64,000 nucleotides of DNA from a virus: the IMG/VR virus record IMGVR_UViG_3300031952_000010, positions 1-64,000 of that record; one strand, written 5' to 3'. Below are positions 57,327 through 63,076 of this stretch, piece after piece. The notes beneath the pieces are model-generated. The model had not been told where the DNA came from. It made no database searches and saw nothing but the letters and a program-made list of their open reading frames with translations. Numbering within the stretch: the stretch's first letter is position 1; every line of letters starts with the position of its first letter. A program made the translations under genes and the position numbers.

Positions 57327-57405
57327 TGCGATAATGGTGTAGGGTCGTTCTCATGAGACGATTTGGTAGATATACCCCTGTGAGGTTCGAGTCCTCAAAT
57401 CGCAA
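57327..57405 (+). tRNA. tRNA (CAT anticodon) with long variable arm
   Basis: TGCGAT/ATCGCA acceptor, TCGTT/GACGA stem with loop CTCATGA, T-arm TGAGG-TTCGAGT-CCTCA. The variable region contains a GGTA/TACC hairpin and the D-arm is very short; both are unusual for a CAT tRNA. Confidence 0.55.
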
Positions 57406-57415
57406 CAAATTATAT

Positions 57416-57489
57416 GGTGACTATAGCTCAGTTGGCAGAGCAAAGGTTTGTGGTACCTTGTGCCATGGGTTCGATTCCCATTAGTCACC
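57416..57489 (+). tRNA. tRNA-His (GTG)
   Basis: An extra 5' G (position -1) pairs with discriminator C, the His identity pair. GTGACTA/TAGTCAC acceptor, AAGGT/ACCTT stem with loop TTGTGGT. Confidence 0.93.
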
Positions 57490-57589
57490 CAAATAGGTTG
57501 GGGTCCCTTGTAGTAACGGATTGAACTATAGTAAGTAAACTACAAGTATCTAGTAAGAAGTCACAGATGGGTTCGTGACGACCTAAATT
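57490..57589 (+). other. Structured spacer
   Basis: TTGTAGT/ACTACAA and GTCAC/GTGAC pairings, with TAGGT/ACCTA bracketing about 57494-57585, suggest a folded RNA or a decayed tRNA. No gene is seen. Confidence 0.35.
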
Positions 57590-57674
57590 GGAGGAATGGC
57601 AGAGTGGTCTATCGCACTTGTCTTGAAAACAAGCGTACCGAAAGGTACCGTAGGTTCGAATCCTACTTCCTCCG
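57590..57674 (+). tRNA. tRNA-Ser (TGA)
   Basis: GGAGGAA/TTCCTCC acceptor, CTTGT/ACAAG stem with loop CTTGAAA, long variable arm (GTACC/GGTAC), discriminator G. Confidence 0.93.
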
Positions 57675-57697
57675 CAAAACAATTAGAAAAAAAACAT

Positions 57698-57901
57698 ATG
57701 ACAGACAAGTTAAAAGAGTTGTTAGAGACATCTCAAATTGGGGAACCTGAAATCGTTGATTTAATTCATTCGTATTATAAATTAGTGACCGCTGAATTAT
57801 TCACACAAGAAGAATTTGATACCGTATTAGAAAGATTAGGTATTACACAAAACGGGAACGTTTTTATTTTCAACGAGAACATAACTTATACTTTTAACTA
57901 A
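57698..57901 (+). CDS. Small hypothetical protein (67 aa)
   Basis: An acidic helical protein ([20 protein letters not shown]...). Start ATG 57698 is chosen; longer frames run through tRNA-Ser. It is co-transcribed with tRNAs on both sides. Not recognised. Confidence 0.55.
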   Translation: MTDKLKELLETSQIGEPEIVDLIHSYYKLVTAELFTQEEFDTVLERLGITQNGNVFIFNENITYTFN

Positions 57902-57904
57902 AAT

Positions 57905-57976
57905 AGTTCCTTGGTGTAATGGATAGCACTAAACACTACGGATGTTTCAGTGAGGGTTCGAGTCCTTCAGGGACTA
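57905..57976 (+). tRNA. tRNA-Arg (ACG)
   Basis: AGTTCCT/AGGGACT acceptor, AAACA/TGTTT stem with loop CTACGGA. A34 is normally converted to inosine, reading CGT/CGC/CGA; the host deaminase would be needed. Confidence 0.88.
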
Positions 57977-57981
57977 CTATT

Positions 57982-58066
57982 GGAAGATTGGCAGAGTGGT
58001 AATGCGGCGGTTTGCTAAACCGTAGACCTCGAAAGGGGTCCACAGGTTCGAATCCTGTATCTTCCG
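57982..58066 (+). tRNA. tRNA-Ser (GCT)
   Basis: GGAAGAT/ATCTTCC acceptor, GCGGT/ACCGT stem with loop TTGCTAA, long variable arm, discriminator G. Confidence 0.92.
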
Positions 58067-58085
58067 CTTATTTATAATTTTATAC

Positions 58086-58092
58086 TATTTAT
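58086..58092 (+). promoter_or_regulatory. Late-type TATTTAT box
   Basis: The box lies 19 bp before the ATG at 58112. Confidence 0.5.
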
Positions 58093-58111
58093 TATCGAAT
58101 AATATGATATC

Positions 58112-59506
58112 ATGAGTTACAAAAAATTTTTAATAGCGGAATCCGAGAAAAAGAACATTAGAGAAATGTACGGTTTACTAACCGAACAGTATTTCAAACC
58201 ACCAAACGGTGGTGAAGGTCAAGTGGTAAATAAATATCCTGCGGGTTACTACTCCTTAAGTGGAACTGATAAGGCGGGTAACGTATATGACAATACAATC
58301 AATTTACAAAAAATTATTGACAATGCCAAAGAGTTTTTAACAACCAATAAAGGTTTTATTCCAAGAGTTGTAATAAACGCGGGAGAATCAATTATCCCTA
58401 ACTACGACACTGAAGGGGGTACTGGTGTTAAAAACTCAGGATGGTTATCTGAAAAAAGAAAAAATAAGATTTCTGAATATGTCAAAAATCAATTAAAAGA
58501 TTTAGTTAGTAAAAAATTAATATCAAAAGAACCTGAGGTTATTCTATATTTTGATGAAGCTAAAACATTAACGGTACCGTCAGGTGGTTGGGAGGGTTAT
58601 CGAACATGGAAAAGAAGTTCTGAAGCTGAAAAGGTTAATAACCCTAATAATGCCGAGTACACCAAATTAAAAACAGGATACGATAATGACCAATTCACCA
58701 AAATAAATTTTAAAATTGTTCCTGATTTAGGCCCAAACCAATGTTCATTTAATGTCAAAATTGGTGTGCATTACGATGATTTAGATATTGGTCATAGATG
58801 TAATAAGGCGAGATTCCAAATATTGGCTAATGGTGTTCCGTTAACAACTGGTGCGGGCTCAACCTGTGGAAATGGTTTATCGTATGCGGACATGAATAAC
58901 GGTGGTGGTAGTTTAGATTGTAAATCAGGCGACATTGGTGGTAAAAGAATGAATTACTTCCAACTAAATAGTAAGTCTATTGTGGACAAAATAATGGCGG
59001 CGTCTCCCGACAAAAACTCAATAAAAATATCCATGAAATGTACATCAACAGGATTTGATGATGCTTCAGGTAGATGTCACCAAGATGTACCACATATTAC
59101 GATTCATAACACTGATGGTAAACAAACGGTTAACACCTACCCTAAAGTTAACGATAAAGATTTAATTACAATTGACAAGTGCGGTAATTTAATTACAGGT
59201 GGTGGTGGTGTCGCAACAAAAAGTAAAGATGCTGGTGGTACTGCAACAACTACAGTTACTACAACAAAACCTACAGGTCAAAAATTAAATTTTGCGTCAC
59301 CAGCAACAGGAACGTTAACTTCTGACCAAGCGATTCTTAATAAAATTAGTGATGGCTCAATTAAGAAAAACGCGGATAATACTTATTCAGTATTAAAAAC
59401 ATTTAATTATAATGGTGTGTCTTATAGAATTAATGATACAATTGTTAAAATATTACCTAAAGGTAGTGTAGTAACTACGACAACGACAACTATTAAACCA
59501 AAATAA
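58112..59506 (+). CDS. Class C leader protein (464 aa)
   Basis: The leader FLIAESEKKNIREMYGLLTE (residues 6-25, then Q) closely matches that of the muramidase-like gene at 21284, ending in LLTE/Q. The mature part (about 27-345) is beta-rich with five Cys and may be a carbohydrate- or wall-associated domain. A Thr-rich linker (about 370-390), a short C-terminal domain and a second Thr run follow. Function is unknown; a virion cargo is inferred. Confidence 0.65.
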   Translation: MSYKKFLIAESEKKNIREMYGLLTEQYFKPPNGGEGQVVNKYPAGYYSLSGTDKAGNVYDNTINLQKIIDNAKEFLTTNKGFIPRVVINAGESIIPNYDTEGGTGVKNSGWLSEKRKNKISEYVKNQLKDLVSKKLISKEPEVILYFDEAKTLTVPSGGWEGYRTWKRSSEAEKVNNPNNAEYTKLKTGYDNDQFTKINFKIVPDLGPNQCSFNVKIGVHYDDLDIGHRCNKARFQILANGVPLTTGAGSTCGNGLSYADMNNGGGSLDCKSGDIGGKRMNYFQLNSKSIVDKIMAASPDKNSIKISMKCTSTGFDDASGRCHQDVPHITIHNTDGKQTVNTYPKVNDKDLITIDKCGNLITGGGGVATKSKDAGGTATTTVTTTKPTGQKLNFASPATGTLTSDQAILNKISDGSIKKNADNTYSVLKTFNYNGVSYRINDTIVKILPKGSVVTTTTTTIKPK

Positions 59507-59510
59507 AAAT

Positions 59511-59530
59511 GGGGGTCAGTGACCCCCAAT
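59511..59530 (-). terminator. Terminator hairpin
   Basis: GGGGGTC-AGT-GACCCCC lies just past the minus-strand gene ending at 59532, with an A-rich plus-strand flank giving a T-tract. Confidence 0.65.
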
Positions 59531-59531
59531 T

Positions 59532-59927
59532 CTATTCGATATTACCGTAGTAGTGGTAAGAATTTTTACCATCATCAACAATAACTGTCATTGATGTGTT
59601 ATCAACACATTGTGATGTGAAATAAGTCACAACACAGGTTTTGTTAGATTTCAATTCCACAGAGTAAAAAGAATTTACCCCAGGATTTGATTCTTTTGTA
59701 CCTGAGAATTTGTATACCATCTCAGTACCTTCACTTTTAATTACTAAAGAATCTTTACCAATTAAAACGGTTGGTGAACTTAACAATACTGAATCAACCC
59801 ATGTTGATGTACTATCAGTGATTGCGTAACCAATCTCTAAAGATTTAACTTTTACTTTATAGATGTCTTGTGATAAACAAACTAATGTTGTTAAAGACAA
59901 TAACGATGTTAGGATTAATTTTTTCAT
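59532..59927 (-). CDS. Small secreted/periplasmic protein (131 aa)
   Basis: The N-terminus MKKLILTSLLSLTTLVCLSQ is a Sec signal peptide; the mature protein is beta-rich with two Cys (CVVTYFTSQC) that could form a disulphide. A minus-strand TATATTTG box precedes it by 4 bp, suggesting early or host-type expression. Not recognised. Confidence 0.6.
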   Translation of the reverse strand: MKKLILTSLLSLTTLVCLSQDIYKVKVKSLEIGYAITDSTSTWVDSVLLSSPTVLIGKDSLVIKSEGTEMVYKFSGTKESNPGVNSFYSVELKSNKTCVVTYFTSQCVDNTSMTVIVDDGKNSYHYYGNIE

Positions 59928-59931
59928 ACAA

Positions 59932-59939
59932 CAAATATA
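59932..59939 (-). promoter_or_regulatory. Bacteroidota-type TAnnTTTG box
   Basis: TATATTTG on the minus strand lies 4 bp before the ATG at 59927. Confidence 0.6.
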
Positions 59940-60003
59940 ACGCTCTTATTTGACTAAAACAAATTTTTTTATTATTTTCTTTCTAAAAATATTTTTTAAA
60001 AAG

Positions 60004-60035
60004 TTTTGGCAGTCTCAAAATTTATTGTATCTTTG
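60004..60035 (+). promoter_or_regulatory. Bacteroidota-type promoter
   Basis: TTTG (60004-60007) and TATCTTTG (60028-60035) are separated by 20 bp, 22 bp before the ATG at 60058. Confidence 0.65.
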
Positions 60036-60057
60036 TATTCACAAAAACGATATAACT

Positions 60058-60507
60058 ATGACAACTACCAACACAATCATCGACGTAACAACAGGAACAT
60101 TAGCAGGTGACGTATTCTACGGAAACTTTAAAACTCGTGTTAAAAATAAAGTAATTAATGTTATGGTTTCAAACCACTTGAAAGACATTAACAAAGAATA
60201 TGAATTCCGTATCGCAGGGAAATGTCAAGCAGGATTCATCAGTATCCACGATACTAAAGGAACCGCTGGTGAAGTTATCCGTGGATACCAAAAAAACTCT
60301 TTGGTTAATATCCAAGCAAAAAATGAGTTCGGTCATTGGATGAATGTTTACACAACTAAAGGTGGTAAATGGTACTCAATCGACAAAGGTTTCTTGGAAA
60401 CTATTACAGTTGGTACTATGAGAGAATCTTTCCCTGATATGTGCGATATGCAAATTTGGGAAAGAATGGGAGCTAAGACTTGGGCTGATAAGGCTTTCAC
60501 AAAATAA
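60058..60507 (+). CDS. Hypothetical protein, probably highly expressed (149 aa)
   Basis: Starting at ATG 60058, the protein is a basic alpha/beta sequence with FRIAGKCQAGFISIHDTKG and NEFGHWMNVYTTKGGKW. Codons ending in C (ATC, GAC, TTC, AAC) are more frequent than in neighbours, as expected for a highly expressed gene, and the promoter is the best -33/-7 match in the window. Not recognised. Confidence 0.65.
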   Translation: MTTTNTIIDVTTGTLAGDVFYGNFKTRVKNKVINVMVSNHLKDINKEYEFRIAGKCQAGFISIHDTKGTAGEVIRGYQKNSLVNIQAKNEFGHWMNVYTTKGGKWYSIDKGFLETITVGTMRESFPDMCDMQIWERMGAKTWADKAFTK

Positions 60508-60523
60508 GAAGTTTTTACCAATA

Positions 60524-60553
60524 TTTGACTTTTTATGAAAGTCGTATATATTT
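60524..60553 (+). promoter_or_regulatory. Putative promoter of leader ORF 60578
   Basis: TTTG near 60524 and TATATTTA (60546-60553) give a near-consensus -33/-7 pair about 25 bp before the leader ORF. Confidence 0.4.
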
Positions 60554-60577
60554 AATAGAAAATACATAATACTGCAA

Positions 60578-60649
60578 ATGAAAAATTTAAATATCATACT
60601 ATTAGGCGGGACTGAGGCGGATACGTTAACTCGGACGGCGATGGTATGA
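60578..60649 (+). CDS. Leader peptide upstream of tRNA cluster 3 (23 aa), putative attenuator
   Basis: The frame is MKNLNIILLGGTEADTLTRT then AMV. It contains all seven amino acids of cluster 3 (Asp, Ala, Met, Gly, Leu, Thr, Glu), and 14 of the 15 residues from Leu8 to Met22 belong to that set. CTA and TTA codons test both Leu isoacceptors in the cluster. Codons GGG, GAG, GCG and ACG are rare in this AT-rich DNA. A terminator follows at 60674. Coding status is inferred. Confidence 0.5.
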   Translation: MKNLNIILLGGTEADTLTRTAMV

Positions 60650-60673
60650 TGTTTTGTCAACAATAACAATCAG

Positions 60674-60704
60674 AACCCATCTCCAAAAAAGATGGGTTTT
60701 TTTA
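60674..60704 (+). terminator. Rho-independent terminator / attenuator before tRNA cluster 3
   Basis: AACCCATCT/AGATGGGTT arms with a T-tract. GATGG at the end of the leader ORF (60640-60644) could pair with CCATC of its 5' arm, a weak 5-bp antiterminator. Confidence 0.75.
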
Positions 60705-60736
60705 TGTCTAAAAGTTGGTAATTAAATAAATTGTTG

Positions 60737-60744
60737 TATCTTTG
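60737..60744 (+). promoter_or_regulatory. Bacteroidota-type TAnnTTTG box of tRNA cluster 3
   Basis: TATCTTTG is followed by a GGGG-ATGAAA-CCCC hairpin (60757-60770) and boxA, then tRNA-Asp. Confidence 0.6.
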
Positions 60745-60772
60745 TGAAACAATAAAGGGGATGAAACCCCGA

Positions 60773-60784
60773 GTTCTTTGACAT
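60773..60784 (+). promoter_or_regulatory. boxA-like antitermination element
   Basis: GTTCTTTGACAT followed by GTTGGT is identical over 12 bp to the element at 54842. Confidence 0.55.
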
Positions 60785-60806
60785 GTTGGTTTGAAAAAAA
60801 AATTAA

Positions 60807-60878
60807 GGTCTATTCGTTCATCGGCTAGGATGCTACCCTGTCACGGTAGTGAGGAGGGTTCGATTCCCTCATGGACCG
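60807..60878 (+). tRNA. tRNA-Asp (GTC)
   Basis: GGTCTAT/ATGGACC acceptor, CTACC/GGTAG stem with loop CTGTCAC, discriminator G. Confidence 0.92.
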
Positions 60879-60889
60879 CAAACAATAAG

Positions 60890-60965
60890 GGGGGTGCATG
60901 TACCAAGGCATTGGCGATGTCGATTTGCAATCAACGTGAGGTGGGTTCGATTCCCATCATCTCCA
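60890..60965 (+). tRNA. tRNA-Ala (TGC)
   Basis: GGGGGTG/CATCTCC acceptor and loop TTTGCAA give TGC; the anticodon stem GTCGA/TCAAC has one mismatch and the D-arm is irregular. T-arm canonical, discriminator A. Confidence 0.75.
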
Positions 60966-60978
60966 CACAAAAATATAT

Positions 60979-61050
60979 CGTGGGATAGAGCAGTGGTAGC
61001 TCGCAAGGCTCATAACCTTGAGGTCGGGGGTTCGAATCCCTCTCCCGCAA
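60979..61050 (+). tRNA. tRNA-Met (CAT), initiator-like
   Basis: CGTGGGA/TCCCGCA acceptor with a C1-A72 mismatch, the bacterial initiator hallmark; CAAGG/CCTTG stem with loop CTCATAA. The three G-C pairs of the initiator anticodon stem are not fully present. Confidence 0.85.
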
Positions 61051-61059
61051 CTAATACAT

Positions 61060-61133
61060 CGTGGGTTAGACTGGAGGTGGTTCCAGCTTGGTCTCATAAG
61101 CCAAAGACGGGGGTTCGAGTCCCTCACCCGCAA
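61060..61133 (+). tRNA. tRNA-Met (CAT), second initiator-like copy
   Basis: CGTGGGT/ACCCGCA acceptor again with C1-A72 mismatch; TTGGT/GCCAA stem with loop CTCATAA. The D-arm differs from the neighbouring copy. Confidence 0.8.
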
Positions 61134-61211
61134 CAAATGTGTCTCAATTCCCTGAAGAAATTCAAAGTTGAGGTCTCGGTAGACAGAACGCGTCTGATTC
61201 TACCCAAATAC
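61134..61211 (+). other. Structured spacer
   Basis: GGTAGA/TCTACC with internal CAGA/TCTG forms a stable hairpin at about 61177-61206. No gene is seen. Confidence 0.35.
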
Positions 61212-61284
61212 GCGAATATCGTATAGTGGTTTATTACTCCATCCTTCCAAGTTGGAGACGACAGTTCGATTCTGTCTATTCGCT
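61212..61284 (+). tRNA. tRNA-Gly (TCC)
   Basis: GCGAATA/TATTCGC acceptor, loop CTTCCAA with one mismatch in the stem, discriminator T as expected for many Gly tRNAs. Confidence 0.85.
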
Positions 61285-61291
61285 CAAAAAT

Positions 61292-61372
61292 GCTTAAGTG
61301 GTGGAATGGTATACACGTATGTCTTAGGAACATATGTCTTATGACGTGAGGGTTCGAGTCCCTCCTTAAGTA
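61292..61372 (+). tRNA. tRNA-Leu (TAG)
   Basis: GCTTAAG/CTTAAGT acceptor, TATGT/ACATA stem with loop CTTAGGA, class II variable arm, discriminator A. Confidence 0.92.
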
Positions 61373-61939
61373 CAAAACCAAGGTAATGTCAGTAGGATGA
61401 GGCCGCAATCGGATTCCTTTGAACAACGCGTGAGGGGCGGCTTTCACGATGTGGCTGATAACCCGAGGTTTTAAGACCCCACGAGTAACGGAGATATCCG
61501 ACCGTTATGGAGTGTGAACCTGACTTGAAGGCTTCAAGGCTATGGGGGAGGCAACACAAACAAACACGGATTCCCCATTATGGATTAAGGGGGTAAGGGG
61601 CTTTAATTAGTCGTAATACAATCCACAAGTTGTAAGAACACTGAACAATCTTACAATACACACTCTGACTTCCGAGTGAGACTCACCACGTAACTTTGGG
61701 GGTAGGGTGAAGATGTTCTGAGGATAACACTGAACGCTGAACAGTAAAAACCATGACGCATTTGATTGGTAGAATAGGTTAAGACGGAGTGTGAAAGTAG
61801 AAACCCCCGATGGATGGTTACTAAGCTCTTTAACTCAAAAGGGATAGTCGGGAGGGATATATAAGCTTAAGGGAAACTATAAGTAAAAACTAGGTCAGTT
61901 CCGATTTAACCCCTATCGGTACGAGTGTCTGACCTTAAT
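61373..61939 (+). ncRNA. Candidate large structured non-coding RNA (about 565 nt)
   Basis: A gene-free, relatively GC-rich segment between tRNA-Leu and tRNA-Thr contains many strong local pairings: TAACGG/CCGTTA (61486/61502), TTGTAAGA/TCTTACAA (61630/61649) and GGTCAG/CTGACC enclosing CCGAT/ATCGG (61893-61934). Length and position next to phage tRNAs recall the ROOL and GOLLD ornate RNA classes, though I cannot confirm membership. Motifs of RNase P RNA and tmRNA were not found. Confidence 0.5.
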
Positions 61940-62012
61940 GCCTCCTTAGCTCAGTTGGCAGAGCACTTGTTTTGTAAACAAGATGTCGTTGGTTCGAATC
62001 CGACAGGAGGCT
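61940..62012 (+). tRNA. tRNA-Thr (TGT)
   Basis: GCCTCCT/AGGAGGC acceptor, CTTGT/ACAAG stem with loop TTTGTAA, discriminator T. Confidence 0.92.
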
Positions 62013-62038
62013 CAATGAGTAAGAGATACTCATCAAAT

Positions 62039-62124
62039 GCTCGGGTGGTGTAATTGGTAGCCACGCAAGACTTAAAATCTTGTGGACTGTAAGGTCCGTG
62101 CGGGTTCGATTCCCGCCCCGAGTA
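62039..62124 (+). tRNA. tRNA-Leu (TAA)
   Basis: GCTCGGG/CCCGAGT acceptor, CAAGA/TCTTG stem with loop CTTAAAA, long variable arm (GGAC/GTCC), discriminator A. Confidence 0.93.
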
Positions 62125-62130
62125 CTAAAA

Positions 62131-62325
62131 CAAATCTTACATAAGACGGATTAGCACCGTTGAAAGGAACCTTGGCTTCACCGCGGAGTAATTACCGTAA
62201 CAGAAGTTCTAAATGCCCCAAGGTACTATGTAATGGACCCTGCTCTGATGTGCACGTCAACAGGTGATGGGGAACAAACCATCGGTCAAATCTAAACCTA
62301 CGGTGAGCGTAGAAGATTTGTTTTT
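62131..62325 (+). ncRNA. Candidate structured RNA (about 190 nt)
   Basis: CAAATCTT (62131-62138) and AAGATTTG (62313-62320) form a closing helix followed by TTTTT; inside, ACCTTGG/CCAAGGT (62169/62218) pair. The segment is discrete between tRNA-Leu and tRNA-Glu with no coding frame. Family unknown. Confidence 0.45.
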
Positions 62326-62329
62326 ATTT

Positions 62330-62401
62330 GGTCCCATCGTCTAACGGTTAGGACATCAGGTTTTCATCCTGAAAATCGGGGTTCGATTCCCCGTGGGACT
62401 A
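62330..62401 (+). tRNA. tRNA-Glu (TTC)
   Basis: GGTCCCA/TGGGACT acceptor, TCAGG/CCTGA stem with loop TTTTCAT, discriminator A. Confidence 0.92.
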
Positions 62402-62425
62402 CCAAATATTCTTCATTTATATAAA

Positions 62426-62499
62426 GGACTTGTAGCTCAGTTGGTTAGAGCACCGCACTCATAATGCGTAGGTCCATGGTTCGAGTCCATGCTGGTCCA
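62426..62499 (+). tRNA. tRNA-Met (CAT), elongator-like
   Basis: GGACTTG/CTGGTCC acceptor (one mismatch, no C1-A72), CGCA/TGCG stem with loop CTCATAA, discriminator A. Elongator Met or Ile2; not distinguishable here. Confidence 0.85.
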
Positions 62500-62539
62500 C
62501 TTTTTTCAAATTATACATTGCCAGTCCAAATTTTTTTTG

Positions 62540-62547
62540 TATATTTG
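62540..62547 (+). promoter_or_regulatory. Bacteroidota-type TAnnTTTG box
   Basis: TATATTTG ends 4 bp before the ATG at 62552. Confidence 0.6.
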
Positions 62548-62551
62548 TTAT

Positions 62552-63052
62552 ATGAAAAATCAACTACCATATTGTAACACATCTGAAGCGATTAAAGGAT
62601 ATGATAATTCTCCTATTGCAAAATCCGAAACAAATGATTGTGTTGTTCGTGCGATAGCATCAGCATTTGACCTTGAATACGATAGAGCTCATAAATTTGT
62701 TGCCGACACATTTGGTCGTAAACCAAGACAAGGTACTTTTGGATTTGGTCCTGGTATGAATAAGATTGCCGAAGAAAGAACTCGTATTGGTAGAAAATGT
62801 GTCAAACCTATGGGTACTAAAGCAGAACACAGTTCTTTCCGTTCACTATCTTACGATGTTAAAGTTAAAGGAGTTAAAACTTCACGACAAATGACTGTGG
62901 GTACTTTCATTTCAAAATACCCTTTAGGTACTTATGTAGTTACAGTTAAACGTCACGCCTTCACTATTAAAGATGGTGTGGTTATCGGTAATCGTGAAGA
63001 TGCTATTCAGAAAAGAAAAATCATGTTATTGGCTTGGAGAGTTGGTTCATAA
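62552..63052 (+). CDS. Putative cysteine peptidase-like protein (166 aa)
   Basis: Cys30 in ETNDCVVRAIASAF opens a helix, as the nucleophile of papain/C39-like peptidases does. His135 in VKRHAFTIKDGVVIGN fits the catalytic His with a following Asp/Asn. TVGTFISKYPLGTYVV (115-130) is typical of this phage family. Substrate is unknown; self-cleavage or host-protein cleavage is possible. Confidence 0.6.
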   Translation: MKNQLPYCNTSEAIKGYDNSPIAKSETNDCVVRAIASAFDLEYDRAHKFVADTFGRKPRQGTFGFGPGMNKIAEERTRIGRKCVKPMGTKAEHSSFRSLSYDVKVKGVKTSRQMTVGTFISKYPLGTYVVTVKRHAFTIKDGVVIGNREDAIQKRKIMLLAWRVGS

Positions 63053-63065
63053 TATATAACCCATA

Positions 63066-63072
63066 TATTTAT
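63066..63072 (+). promoter_or_regulatory. Late-type TATTTAT box
   Basis: The box ends 4 bp before the ATG at 63077. Confidence 0.6.
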
Positions 63073-63076
63073 CAGT

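Noticed and set aside
60791-61447. Open frames across tRNA-Asp, Ala, Met, Gly and Leu on both strands
   Set aside because: They coincide with tRNA genes; frames in tRNA arrays stay open because of repeated TTCGA motifs and GC content.
61373-61939. RNase P RNA, tmRNA or group I intron
   Set aside because: I did not find the RNase P core (GAGGAAAGTCC-like), a tmRNA tag ORF with tRNA-Ala-like ends, or a convincing set of group I P/Q/R/S elements. A short AAGGGATAGTC stretch resembles intron element S but stands alone.
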